From positions 1 through 64,000 of the forward strand of contig JAJDDJ010000021.1 of assembly GCA_029260395.1 (NCBI GenBank): a DNA stretch of 64,000 bases. Direction: 5' to 3'. Below are positions 8,105-16,900 of the stretch, one piece after another (positions within the stretch are counted from its first letter, which is position 1; the number at the start of each line of letters is the position of its first letter). Source of the DNA: Phycisphaerales bacterium (GTDB taxonomy: Bacteria > Planctomycetota > Phycisphaerae > Phycisphaerales > UBA1924). A model generated the notes under the pieces. It was not told the DNA's origin and ran no database searches. It saw nothing but the letters and a program-made list of their open reading frames with translations. The translations under genes were made by a program, and so were the position numbers.

Positions 8105-9448
8105 TTTCTGGAACCCGTTCGCAGGAGTTCGCAAAACATCGCGTTTTGCAGTACGAAAACGGGTTTCCGAGCCTTCAATCTCCAGCTGTCCGTTTGGCAC
8201 ACAGTCGCACCGATCGGCGTCCGAAGGTGCCGTTTCGTGCAGCGACTGCTGGGGCCAGTGCTGGGGTTCTGCTGGGGCCGGATCGGGCGCTGGGTCGCTG
8301 TCATCTGATTCGTCGGTCTCGTCCAGGGTCGAACCCACTCCTACTGACGGCAGCTTCGCCGCGGCCTTGGCTTGGTCGGGGAGCCGCAGGTCGGTGTAGT
8401 GACGGAGCGTGGTGCTGATGTCCGCGTGCCGCATCTGGCGCTGGGCCTGCTGTGGGGTGACTCCCGCCTGAGCCAGAAGCGTCCCCGTCGTAGTCCGAAG
8501 GGCATGCCGGTCGACTCGCCGTCCGAGCTCGTCGTACTCGGCGATGGCCGCCCGCTTCAGGTCGGCAGAGAACGTGCGGGTCGTGGGCGACGTCTGGAAG
8601 ACCCGGGCCACCGGGCTCGCGCCGGCCGGTCGCATCTGCCGAAGTGCCGCCGTGACCTCGGGGCTGAGCGCGATCCAGTCATCTCGCTTGGCTTTGCCCT
8701 TGTTCGCTCGTACGAGGATGGCCTCGTTCGCAAGGTCGACGTCATCCCAGGTCAGGCTGGTCATCTCCTTCATCCGAAGACCTGTCAGCGCGGCCACCAG
8801 ATAGAAGTTCCCCCGTGGGCCGGATGACGTGATGAGGCGTTTGAGCTCATCTTCAGTCAAGGCTCGACGCTTCACGCGCTTGTCGCGAGTCTCGTCGACC
8901 TTCGGGATGTACTGGCACGGGTTGGAGGCCAGACGTTCCGTCCGGACGTTCCAATTCAGGAAGGCGATGACCGCAGCTCGGACTGCGTTGATGGTCCGCG
9001 GCCCAATCGTGCGGACTACCTTGTCCTGCTCGCCAACGGTGGCGCGCAGCTGCTTGACCGGCACCGTTCGCAGCGCCCGCAAGTGACGCTGGACGCGGAC
9101 GGGGTCCAGATCGCTCAGCCGCTTGGCCTCGATGTCCTCAAACATCCGTTTGAGCTGGCACTCAACAGTCTTCACGTGTCGCGGGTTGCAGCCCCGGTGG
9201 CGGAGATCGTCCAGGTACTCCTCCAGGTGCGCGGCGAGGGGACACGAACCATGCTCGGCGATCCGGTCGGCAGCCGGGTCGATGATCCCCTCGCGCCGGA
9301 GCATCACATCGCTCTCGAGCTTGCTGGCAAGCCGCTCTGCGGCCCGCTTGTCCGTCGTGCGGCTCGACTTCTCGCGGCGAACGCCCTCGTGATCGAACCA
9401 CTGGATGATCCAGTTGCCTTTTCCGTTTCGTTTGAACACTGTCGCCAT
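8045..9448 (-). CDS. Tyrosine recombinase / integrase
   Basis: This 467-residue protein has a SAM-like core-binding region (about residues 70-180) and a C-terminal catalytic domain. TGLRMKEM supplies catalytic Arg (~225), HALR supplies His and Arg (~315 and 318), and HADISTTLRHYT supplies His (~341) and the nucleophile Tyr (~351). A long linker of about 90 residues follows. The frame then runs antisense through the 3' half of tRNA-Gly (GDRTRTDDIQLGK) and stops after five more residues inside the tRNA. In the excised circle the frame would instead continue into the 58-residue segment now found at 23117-23293. It is adjacent to an excisionase-like gene 35 bases upstream and integrates the element into tRNA-Gly. 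Confidence 0.93.
   Translation of the reverse strand: MATVFKRNGKGNWIIQWFDHEGVRREKSSRTTDKRAAERLASKLESDVMLRREGIIDPAADRIAEHGSCPLAAHLEEYLDDLRHRGCNPRHVKTVECQLKRMFEDIEAKRLSDLDPVRVQRHLRALRTVPVKQLRATVGEQDKVVRTIGPRTINAVRAAVIAFLNWNVRTERLASNPCQYIPKVDETRDKRVKRRALTEDELKRLITSSGPRGNFYLVAALTGLRMKEMTSLTWDDVDLANEAILVRANKGKAKRDDWIALSPEVTAALRQMRPAGASPVARVFQTSPTTRTFSADLKRAAIAEYDELGRRVDRHALRTTTGTLLAQAGVTPQQAQRQMRHADISTTLRHYTDLRLPDQAKAAAKLPSVGVGSTLDETDESDDSDPAPDPAPAEPQHWPQQSLHETAPSDADRCDCVPNGQLEIEGSETRFRTAKRDVLRTPANGFQKAGDRTRTDDIQLGKLTFYH
8062..8105 (+). repeat. attL (3' part of tRNA-Gly)
   Basis: This is the left copy of the attachment repeat. It shares an uninterrupted 20-base core (8062-8081) with the right copy, followed by the T arm and acceptor with three single-base differences. 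On the minus strand it lies inside the integrase reading frame and encodes GDRTRTDDIQLGK. Confidence 0.9.
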
Positions 9449-9483
9449 GAGGCGCGTCCTTCCCGAGCCATCGAGTTGCGTGC

Positions 9484-9702
9484 TTACCGCGTATTCGTCT
9501 TCGCTCGCTCTTCAAGCCACGAGCGCAGTTGCGCCACGGGGTAGAGCACGCGTGTGCCGATGCGGACGTGTGGGATCGTCTTGGCGTTGGTCCACGTCCA
9601 AAGAAGTCGCTCGCTGATGCCGAGCATCGCAGCGGCTTCTCGACGACCGACGGCGAGCGGTTCTGGATTGGATGACGCCGAATCTGTCTTGTTGTAGATC
9701 AT
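9484..9702 (-). CDS. Excisionase-like helix-turn-helix protein (MerR/AlpA-type HTH-17)
   Basis: This 72-residue protein carries LAVGRREAAAMLGISERLLWTW and then RIGTRVLYPVAQLRSWLEE. This is the HTH-17 excisionase pattern: a recognition helix followed by a wing ending with the LxxWLxx helix. Such proteins bind next to attachment sites and steer the integrase towards excision, or act as regulators. It directly precedes the integrase on the same strand, 35 bases away, as expected for a recombination directionality factor. Function is by family and position only. Confidence 0.8.
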   Translation of the reverse strand: MIYNKTDSASSNPEPLAVGRREAAAMLGISERLLWTWTNAKTIPHVRIGTRVLYPVAQLRSWLEERAKTNTR

Positions 9703-9714
9703 GCCGCACCCCCC

Positions 9715-9921
9715 TCAGACCTCGCCGCAGCTTGCGCAGCGGCGAAATCCACAGGTGTCACAGACAGGCCCGTCGCCCATGGCGACGCCGCAGCGGTGAC
9801 AGAACAGGTACGGGTAACGGATCGACTTCTCCTTGACGGAGCTCGCCGGAGTTGTCGGACGGCTAGGAGTTCGCGCCGGCTGTGCCGGTCCGCGACGGCT
9901 TTCGCGTTCCTCTTGAGTCAT
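9715..9921 (-). CDS. Small zinc-ribbon protein
   Basis: From the ATG at 9921 the product has 68 residues: a basic Pro/Arg/Thr-rich N-terminus, then two Cys pairs and a third (CHRCG...CDTCGFRRCASCGE), a zinc-ribbon pattern. A longer frame exists upstream, but its extra residues show no conserved feature and I do not think they are translated. It lies 12 bases before the excisionase-like gene. A second small protein with Cys pairs sits near the other end of the element (22905-23120). Role unknown; nucleic-acid binding or a protein adaptor is possible. Confidence 0.55.
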   Translation of the reverse strand: MTQEERESRRGPAQPARTPSRPTTPASSVKEKSIRYPYLFCHRCGVAMGDGPVCDTCGFRRCASCGEV

Positions 9922-10041
9922 GGCATGTACCTCGAGCACGATGATGTCGATCGCCGCTCCGACGTTGGGAGTTGGCGGTGCACGCCTGATGCGTGCGAAC
10001 GACAAACGTGCGGGAGTTGGAGCCCGCCGAGTGTCGCGGCT

Positions 10042-10749
10042 TCAGTGCCGCGACGATGCTCGGGCGCTGGGCGCCGAGCCATGACGAACGAGTTCGGATG
10101 CGATCCGCTTTGGCAAGAGCTGCTTGCCGTCGCGGAATCGAATCTCCTCAAGGCGATAGACCAAAGCCTGCCTTGATACGTCGAATCGCCTGCACAACTC
10201 GGGGACGAGCAGTCGTGTCCAGAGCTGTCGGGATTCGGTGGACTCGCCGGTGATCGCGAGCAGCGTTTGCTCGAGGTCGAGGGCGTGGTCGCTGACGATT
10301 TCATCGAGCTGCAGAAGAAGCTCGACGTTGGGCATGAGGAAGCCCACGGCGAAGCGGTCGGCTTCGCGTTCCACTTCGATGTCCGAGCCCGGCTCCAACT
10401 CGCCGCGCTCGTGGAAGTTCTTGCCCTTGCCGGCGTGGAGGACCATGTGGCCCAGCTCGTGGGCGCACTTGAATCGGAACCGGCCATCGGTTCGGATGCG
10501 GTCGCTGACGAGAATCTCCCGCTCGTCGATGAAGACGCATCCGAGCACGCCGGGTCCGAACCGGGACAGGTCCTCGATGCCGAACTGGTAGTCGAGCGGA
10601 CGCTCGATCCATCGCTCCACCGGGATGGGGAGCGGCACGCGTTCCTTCCCCTCGAAGGCCCGGCACTCTTCCAGCAACCGCTCGGCCTTCTCTTCGATGC
10701 GGCACCATTTGACGGGCGGGCGCCTGAAGACGTTCGTCGGGAGGGTCAC
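10042..10749 (-). CDS. ImmA/IrrE family metallo-endopeptidase
   Basis: The GTG at 10749 is chosen as start because it overlaps the stop of the preceding gene (GTGA). The 235-residue protein contains the zincin motif CAHELGHMVLH near residue 95 and EREADRFAVGFLMP about 30 residues later, giving the two His and the Glu zinc ligands. The C-terminal helical part includes FDVSRQALVYRLEEI, typical of this family. ImmA/IrrE proteases cleave a partner repressor, as in ICEBs1 or the Deinococcus DdrO system. The coupled upstream small protein is the likely partner. On an integrative element such a pair usually controls induction or acts as a toxin-antitoxin-like module. Confidence 0.88.
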   Translation of the reverse strand: MTLPTNVFRRPPVKWCRIEEKAERLLEECRAFEGKERVPLPIPVERWIERPLDYQFGIEDLSRFGPGVLGCVFIDEREILVSDRIRTDGRFRFKCAHELGHMVLHAGKGKNFHERGELEPGSDIEVEREADRFAVGFLMPNVELLLQLDEIVSDHALDLEQTLLAITGESTESRQLWTRLLVPELCRRFDVSRQALVYRLEEIRFRDGKQLLPKRIASELVRHGSAPSARASSRH

Positions 10750-10967
10750 GGCGTGCCCTCCTTCTTGTCCGTCATCCTCTTCGCCTGCTTGATGATCTTG
10801 TCCCACTCCTCGGACGACAGGTCCCGGGCCGTTCGGAGGAACTCGGGCACCTTGGCCGCGGCCGTCGGGTCCTGCGTGGCGACCTCCTTGACGACCTCGT
10901 CGGGTTTGTGCCAGCCGGCCCGACGAGGATTCGATTCGGGCACCCGACCGGTTCGGACGACGGCCAT
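10746..10967 (-). CDS. Small partner protein of the ImmA/IrrE protease
   Basis: This 73-residue polar protein, from the ATG at 10967, ends in VPEFLRTARDLSSEEWDKIIKQAKRMTDKKEG. This resembles the C-terminal tail of XRE-type partners of ImmA proteases, but no DNA-binding helix-turn-helix is seen before it. Its stop overlaps the protease GTG start by 4 bases, showing coupling. It is either a short substrate/regulator or the remnant of a longer repressor whose HTH part is lost. The start is divergent from the HTH gene beginning near 10977, leaving only about 10 bases between them. Confidence 0.55.
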   Translation of the reverse strand: MAVVRTGRVPESNPRRAGWHKPDEVVKEVATQDPTAAAKVPEFLRTARDLSSEEWDKIIKQAKRMTDKKEGTP

Positions 10968-10976
10968 CTGGCGACG

Positions 10977-11741
10977 ATGCTCACATCGATGCCGCGCAAG
11001 AAGCGATGGCTGCACGTGCCGCGGAGAGTGGTGCGCCAGCTCGCGTCAGGGTGCTCTCGCTCCGAAGCGGCCGTGCTGATTGGCGCAGTGATCCGGTGTG
11101 TCTTCTTCCACCGCAGGGAGGGCAGACATCGTGTTGACGGTCGCCTGCCGGCGAACTGGGTAGCGGAGGCATTCGGCGTGAGCGAACGAGCAGTGATTGG
11201 CGCGAGACAACGACTGACCGCCCTGGGATGGATCAAGGCGCTGGAGTCACCCGGCTGGTCGGTCGCGAGGTTCGGCAAGCGGGTCATGCTCGCGCTCGGA
11301 TCTGCAGGCGGCTGGGTCCAACCAACGGTCGGATCTGCATGGGCCAGGCAAACCAGACACTTCCTACGGAAGATCCAACAGGAACTCGCACGGCGGGCGA
11401 GGTCGGACAGGGAAGGACGAAGGGCTGCAACCACAACGGAAAGGAACTGGCATGGCGACATACGACACGGGATCCGGACCCAGATGGCTGACCGTCAATC
11501 AGATTCGGAAGCAGCAGCGCATTTGCCGCGAGACCGTCGTCGCGGCGATGCTCAACGGAGAGCTGCCGTACGAGCAGCGCGGCCGGATTCGATACGCGAG
11601 GGTCACGGACGTCGAGGCCTGGGAAGAGCGGCGCCTTCAGAAGCCTCCGACTGCCCGGCCGGTGTACATCCATCCGGATCTACTCGAGTTTGTCTGATTG
11701 GCGGTGCGAACATGCGTCATCACGACCCTGGACCCGCATAA
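10977..11741 (+). CDS. HTH protein, replication-initiator-like N-terminal domain; C-terminal part uncertain
   Basis: Residues 1 to about 110 (PRKKRWLHVPRRVVRQLA, LIGAVIRCVFFHRREGRHR, LPANWVAEAFGVSERAVIGARQRLTALGWI) look like a winged-helix DNA-binding domain of the kind found in DnaD/plasmid-initiator proteins. After about residue 135 the frame runs across the separate HTH gene at 11452-11697 and its composition becomes atypical. The real protein probably ends earlier or is broken by a frameshift near 11300. An alternative frame (stop at 11491) gives a more natural polar tail. Either ATG 10977 or 10989 could be the start. Confidence 0.5.
   Translation: MLTSMPRKKRWLHVPRRVVRQLASGCSRSEAAVLIGAVIRCVFFHRREGRHRVDGRLPANWVAEAFGVSERAVIGARQRLTALGWIKALESPGWSVARFGKRVMLALGSAGGWVQPTVGSAWARQTRHFLRKIQQELARRARSDREGRRAATTTERNWHGDIRHGIRTQMADRQSDSEAAAHLPRDRRRGDAQRRAAVRAARPDSIREGHGRRGLGRAAPSEASDCPAGVHPSGSTRVCLIGGANMRHHDPGPA
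11452..11697 (+). CDS. Small HTH (excisionase-like) protein, intact paralogue
   Basis: This 81-residue protein with WLTVNQIRKQQRICRETV, GELPYEQRGRIRYAR, VEAWEERR and the end HPDLLEFV is an MerR/excisionase-like HTH with a wing. A broken paralogue lies at 22614-22828 with the same layout, so the two copies bracket the five-gene defence-like operon. It may regulate the cargo, or may be part of a gene cassette duplicated during cargo acquisition. No ribosome-binding site was decisive; the ATG at 11452 follows ggaaaggaactggc, giving a plausible site. Confidence 0.65.
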   Translation: MATYDTGSGPRWLTVNQIRKQQRICRETVVAAMLNGELPYEQRGRIRYARVTDVEAWEERRLQKPPTARPVYIHPDLLEFV

Positions 11742-11913
11742 CAGCAGCGAGCCCGGGTCGGGGGTGTTCGGCGCCCTGCCGCAGTCGTCAAGACGGAACG
11801 TGAAGCTCTCGTCGCCGGGCTTTTGAGCACGCTGGGAGCTCGCCGTCAAACAGAAGGTGTTTGTTTGGGTTTCAGATGTAGCTCCATGGGCATCACTGTG
11901 CGTTCAGAGCCAC

Positions 11914-12002
11914 TTTCTCGCACGAGAAAAACGCCCTAGGGGGAAAATAATGGTCTGCATCGCCATCTTTTCCTGTTCATCGCACTTTTCTCGCACGAGA
12001 AA
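11914..12002. promoter_or_regulatory. Two copies of a palindromic operator upstream of AbiEi
   Basis: The palindrome TTTCTCG-CA-CGAGAAA occurs at 11914-11929 and again at 11987-12002, 73 bases apart. Its arms are perfect 7-base inverted repeats, and the second copy is flanked by CAC and GTG, extending its symmetry. The second copy ends just before the AbiEi coding region. In the studied AbiE systems, AbiEi binds two inverted repeats in its own promoter and represses it. These two repeats are therefore the likely AbiEi operators and may control the whole downstream five-gene operon. The 11742-11913 stretch shows no gene. Confidence 0.7.
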
Positions 12003-12023
12003 GTGGCTACTATGAGGAAAATG

Positions 12024-13103
12024 ATGCGCGAATCGGACATCCTGAACGCCTTGCGAAGCGGCGACATCGTGCTGCCTCCCCTCGACATCCGACTGGCCGG
12101 AGTCGAACCGCAGTTTGAGACCACCGGAAGAAGCGATCGGCCCGACGCATACGTCGACATCGGCTGGGAAGAACGAACCTATCGGTTTGTGGCGGAGCTC
12201 AAGGTCCAAGCAACGCCCAAGACCTTCCGCGACGCGATAGAGCAGGTGTGCTCATACGCCGACGCGAGCGAGATGCGTCCGCTGCTCGTGACCACGTACC
12301 TCGCGCCGGAGCGGCTAGAAAAACTCGAAGCGAGAGGCGTGAGCGGCGTCGACCTGAGTGGAAACGGTGTCGTTGTCATTCCCGGCGAAGTACTCGTCTT
12401 CCGAACTGGCAATCCGAACCAGTTTCCGGCCGGGCGCACAATTCGGAATGTCTATCAGGGAGCCAGCTCACTAGTAGCTCGTGTGTTCCTACTGCGCCCG
12501 TCGTACCAGGGCGTGCAGGAGGTCATGGACGAGATTGGTCAACGGGGAGGCCGAGTCTCGTTGAGCACGGTCTCCAAGGTGCTCAAAGTCCTCGAGGAGG
12601 ATCTTGTCATCCGCCGGGCTGGGCGGGCCAGCGAGCTACTCCAGCCGGACGTGTTACTCGAACGACTGTCCGACGGCTACAAGCCGCCGCGAGTGAGCGC
12701 TCGCAAGAAGTATCGCTGGACCGATGGCGCGGACTCGCTCAAGGAAAGTCTGGGCGAATGGAGCCGGCGGCTTGTGATGACCGGCGCCGCTTCGGTTGAT
12801 CAGTACGCCGTCATGCCACGGGAGAAGGCCGTGCAGTGCTACTGCACTTCGATCGAGCCCATTGAGCAGAGATTCCAAGGGCAACTGGAAGAGTCACCCC
12901 GGTTTCCCGACCTAGAGCTCGTCGAGACCCGCGACCCCACGGTCTACTTCGACAATCGCCCGGTAAACGGCATCGATGCGGCTTCGCCACTGCAATCCTG
13001 GCTCGAACTCCAAGCCGGCGACAAACGGCAATCGGACGCATCTGAAACGGTTCGCAGGCGCATCCTTGATGAGCTGCAAAGCGGCGGATGGGAGCCGCGA
13101 TGA
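12024..13103 (+). CDS. AbiEi-type antitoxin (type IV toxin-antitoxin family), wHTH protein
   Basis: The ATG at 12024 is preferred because a GAGG lies a few bases upstream; a GTG at 12003 would abut the operator. The ~359-residue protein has an N-terminal region (FVAELKVQATPKTFRDAIEQ, then LLVTTYLAPERLEKLEARGVSGVDLSGNG) like the nuclease-fold-like domain of some AbiEi proteins. A winged helix follows at about residues 170-210 (SLSTVSKVLKVLEEDLVIRRAG). AbiEi represses its own promoter and blocks the AbiEii nucleotidyltransferase. Its stop overlaps the AbiEii start (ATGA at 13100-13103). Family assignment rests on the fold pattern plus the AbiEii neighbour. Confidence 0.75.
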   Translation: MRESDILNALRSGDIVLPPLDIRLAGVEPQFETTGRSDRPDAYVDIGWEERTYRFVAELKVQATPKTFRDAIEQVCSYADASEMRPLLVTTYLAPERLEKLEARGVSGVDLSGNGVVVIPGEVLVFRTGNPNQFPAGRTIRNVYQGASSLVARVFLLRPSYQGVQEVMDEIGQRGGRVSLSTVSKVLKVLEEDLVIRRAGRASELLQPDVLLERLSDGYKPPRVSARKKYRWTDGADSLKESLGEWSRRLVMTGAASVDQYAVMPREKAVQCYCTSIEPIEQRFQGQLEESPRFPDLELVETRDPTVYFDNRPVNGIDAASPLQSWLELQAGDKRQSDASETVRRRILDELQSGGWEPR

Positions 13104-13978
13104 GCATGGAGCCTCTTGTCACCGCCTTGCTCGATCTGGCTCACGAGCTGCCGAAGTTCCCGAGGCCTGTACTCATCGGCGGCGGCTTCGGTCTGTACCT
13201 GAAGCAGCGACATCTCGAGGAGCAGCTTGAGCTACAGACGCTCATCCCGGGCGAGCTCTGGCCGCCCGCTCGGGCCACCGAAGACATGGACCTGATGCTG
13301 CCGACCGAGGTGATCATCAGCGTCGAGCACATGCAATCGATCCGCTATGCGCTGGACCGACTCGGCTATGTGCCAGACGTCGATTTTTTCCAGTTCATCA
13401 AGCAGACGCCCAAGGGGCCGATCAAAGTCGATTTGCTGACCTGCGACATCCCGCCGGAGCACCGCTCAAGGGTGAAGATGAGTCTGCCTCGGGTGCGCCC
13501 GATCGGCACGGTCGAGTTGCATGCGTATCTCACGAGGGAAGCGATAGCGCTTGGGCTGCATCCCTACGAGCTGACGCTGAGCGGCACGAGGACCGACGGC
13601 AGCGCAGCGACCCTTATCGTCAGCATCCCGAATCCATTCACCTATCTACTGATGAAGTTGCACGCGTTCCGCGATCGTGTAGACGATGTGCGGAAGAACC
13701 TCGCTTCTCATCACGCGCTCGACATCTATCGCATCGTCGCGATGATGACGCGTGACGAGTACGACTTTGTGCAAGAGCTGGCGAGACAGCACGCGGACTC
13801 GGCTGCGGTGCAAGAAGCACGCAACATCGTTGCCGATCAGTTTGGCGATGACCGGTCCATCGGGATGATCAGATTGTTGAAAGGAGCCGAGGACGCCGGG
13901 CTGTCCCGAGGGAACATCCTTGGTGACGAGTTCCGGGGGGTCCTCGGCGAGTTGTTTCCACAGCGGGAGGTAGTGTGA
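13100..13978 (+). CDS. AbiEii-type nucleotidyltransferase toxin
   Basis: This 292-residue protein from the ATG at 13100, which overlaps the AbiEi stop. VLIGGGFGLYLKQ and RATEDMDLMLP form the glycine-rich loop and acidic metal-binding strand of the nucleotidyltransferase superfamily (AbiEii/DUF1814). A third acidic position lies in PIKVDLLTCDI. LLMKLHAFRDR further on is the usual AbiEii helix. Related toxins (MenT/AbiEii) arrest growth by nucleotide transfer to RNA substrates. Its stop overlaps the GTG of the helicase-nuclease gene by 4 bases, so the toxin gene is translationally coupled to the helicase rather than being a separate pair. Confidence 0.82.
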   Translation: MSMEPLVTALLDLAHELPKFPRPVLIGGGFGLYLKQRHLEEQLELQTLIPGELWPPARATEDMDLMLPTEVIISVEHMQSIRYALDRLGYVPDVDFFQFIKQTPKGPIKVDLLTCDIPPEHRSRVKMSLPRVRPIGTVELHAYLTREAIALGLHPYELTLSGTRTDGSAATLIVSIPNPFTYLLMKLHAFRDRVDDVRKNLASHHALDIYRIVAMMTRDEYDFVQELARQHADSAAVQEARNIVADQFGDDRSIGMIRLLKGAEDAGLSRGNILGDEFRGVLGELFPQREVV

Positions 13979-16900
13979 CGACGCACATGTCAGCTCGGGT
14001 TGCGTGGCATGCCGACGGGTGGAACGGGCACGTCTGCTCGGACCCCGCATCGAATGCCTACTGCGTCGGCTGCCACTCGTACCCCGGGTCGATGATCGCC
14101 GAGAGGCGAGATCTCGACTGGGAAAAGGAGCACGCCGGCAAGCCCCTCGTTTCGCTTCCTCAGGTGCCACCGTGTGTGTACAGCGCGAATGCGTTTGGCC
14201 GTGACCAAGTCAGGGCGTACGCCGATCCGCCCGACTTCTTCAACGATGACACTCTCCGCCGTCAGTGGGATCTTCCCGCGTCAACGGTCTGCGTGTGGCC
14301 GTACGAGCCCATGTACGAGGACGATGTCAAACTTCCGAACGGTCAGTACGACTACGAGAGGCGTCTTGAGAAGGCCAATGACTACTTTTCGGCGTTCGAG
14401 TCGGGGAAGACGCTCGTCTTCTACTACGCAAACTACAGCAATCCGCTCAGCGAGGAGGAGAGCCGGAGGTATGTGATCGTCGGCGTGTCAAGGCTGAAGT
14501 CCGTTGGCGAGATCATGTACTACGAGAACTCGTCACCGCGGGTCAAAGAGCGGTACGCAGGTGGGTTCATTTGGCAGCGTGCGGTCACGTCAAGGTACCC
14601 GGACGAAGGGTTCCGGATTCCGTACCACGTATACGCCGATGACCGGGAGACCCTGGAGCGGATCGCGTGCATCCCCGAGCAGCCGCGTATCTGCAAGTAT
14701 GCCACACGGCACATGACGGATGATGATGCCCTCGTGGTGGTCGAGCGGATGGCGGAGATCGTCTCATCACTTTGCGAACTCGGAGACTCGACCGAACACT
14801 GGGAGCAGCGTCAGCGATGGCTCGCTTCCGTGATGGCCGAGCTGTGGACGAGCCGAGGATTGCTGCCGGGTCTGCCGGCGGTACTGGATTTCCTCGGAGC
14901 ACACGAAGCCATCGGTCCGTTCAAAGACGCGGTGCTCCGCGGTCACGAGAGAGACGCATGGGCGGGCGCCTTCTCGTTCATGGACGGCGGCACGGAGGAG
15001 CTGCTTGGGCACACACTGGATGCGGCCCGAGTGAAGAAGTTGCGTCGTTCATGGAAACTCCGCTCCGACGGGGAGCGGCTTTTGCTCCGCGAGACGCTCC
15101 CCCGTTTTGATCTCACCACGCAGCAGATCGAGAATATTCTGTCAGAGGACCGGGCCAAGAACTCCATCACGGCAACCGTCGAGCAGATCGCTGAGAATCC
15201 GTATGTGCTCTGCGAGCAGTACGCCGGTGACGACGTTGACGACGCGATCTCGTTCAGCAGGATCGACCACGGTGTACTCCCGTCGCCTGACTTGGGCGGA
15301 GAGGCCCTCTTGGAGCACGACGGATGGGAGAGACTGCGAGGGCTTTGTGTGACCAAGCTCCGTTCCGAGGCGACGCACACTTTTGTGTCGTCTGCTGCGG
15401 TCCTTCACCAGACCAACCATCGCCTGAGCCAACTTCCCGACTGGAAGACCCACCAGTACAACGAGCGGTACCTGGAAGTTGACCGCGAGGACCTGGAGGG
15501 ATCCCTCGTCTTCCGTGAACATGACGAGCAGGAGTACATGTACCTACGAGACGTCTATGCAGACGAGCGGGAGGTGGAGCGAGTCTTTCGTGAACTCACT
15601 GGCAGGCCTGACATCCAGATTCGTCGTCCAGTGACCAATGAGCACTGGAAGAACTGGCTGTTCGATGCCAAGTCGACACTCGCGCAACGGAATCCGGCCG
15701 AGTACGGGGACGCGATCACCTCCCAAGCGGAGGTCTGCGAACAACTGTTCCGGCGATCGCTCTGTGTGTTGTCGGGTGCGGCGGGGACCGGGAAGACCAC
15801 GGTCATCCGGTCGCTCATCCACGCGATCGAGCAGGCCCACGGGACCGGGTCCGCAATTCGGCTGCTCGCCCCGACCGGGAAGGCCGCGGATCGACTCAGG
15901 GAACGGGCGGGCCGTGAGGCGACGACCGTGCATTCATTCCTGGCAGAACACGGGTGGCTGAACAACAACATGACGTTCAAGCGTGAACGCGGTACCAGCG
16001 AAGCCGCCTATGCCACGTACATCGTCGACGAAGCCTCGATGATCGACCTTGCGATGTTCGCAACGCTCGTTCGCTCCATCAACTGGAACACGGTTCAGCG
16101 TTTCATCCTTGTCGGTGATCCAAATCAGCTCCCGCCTATCGGGCGTGGCCGGATGTTCAAGGACCTGATCGACTGGCTAGGTGTGGCGAGCCCCGAGTCG
16201 CTCGGCACGCTTACGCAGAACTTTCGTCAGATGGAAAACAGCCTAACGGGCCAAGGCACGGGCATCCTGGAGGTGGCCGCCCTCTACGTCCAGGGGCAAC
16301 TGGAGGACGAGAAGGACGAGTCCAAGAGCGCCGATGCTGAGGCCTTACTTCAGCGTGTCCAAATCGGGGGCGAGATTGATCGCGATCTCCGAGTGGTTTA
16401 CTGGAACGGCCACGACGAGCTGATGGATTGCCTGTGCGAGACCATCACGAAGGACATGGAGGAGAAGACGGGCGAGGTATGGAATCCGGATCGGCCGTAC
16501 GAGCTGTGGTCGCAGGCCTATGCGGGTGAAGAGAAGCACTCGCAACGACCAGAGTGGTTACAGGTCATCTCGCCATACCGAGGAGAGGAGTTTGGAACCG
16601 AGAACCTAAACCTGTTGCTCCAGCAGCACCGGTCAGGGAAGCCACTGGGCCAGATGTCCCACGTCGATGGCGTGGTGCCCTTCGACAAAGTGATCCAGGT
16701 CAGGAACCGCCCCCGCTCGAATCGAATCTGGGCGTTCAACTGGCAGAGTCGCAAAGCCGAACGCGTCGAGGTCTTCAACGGCGAGATCGGATTCGCGGTA
16801 CCACATCCGTTCGACAAAGTCTGGAAGTGGCAGAACGCGTTGGAGCACTTCCAGGTTCGGTTCGCACGAAAGCAGCACCTCGGCGTCGGCTATGGACGGA

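Noticed and set aside
8048..8308. A short plus-strand frame beginning inside the tRNA-Gly gene.
   Set aside because: It starts within the tRNA and runs antisense to the integrase tail; such frames are typical tRNA artefacts.
9922..10005. Upstream extension of the zinc-ribbon gene.
   Set aside because: The extra 28 residues show no conserved pattern, and a better ATG lies at 9921.
11742..12002. Possible CRISPR-like repeat because of two identical palindromes.
   Set aside because: There are only two copies, without regular spacers or cas genes; an operator pair is the better explanation.
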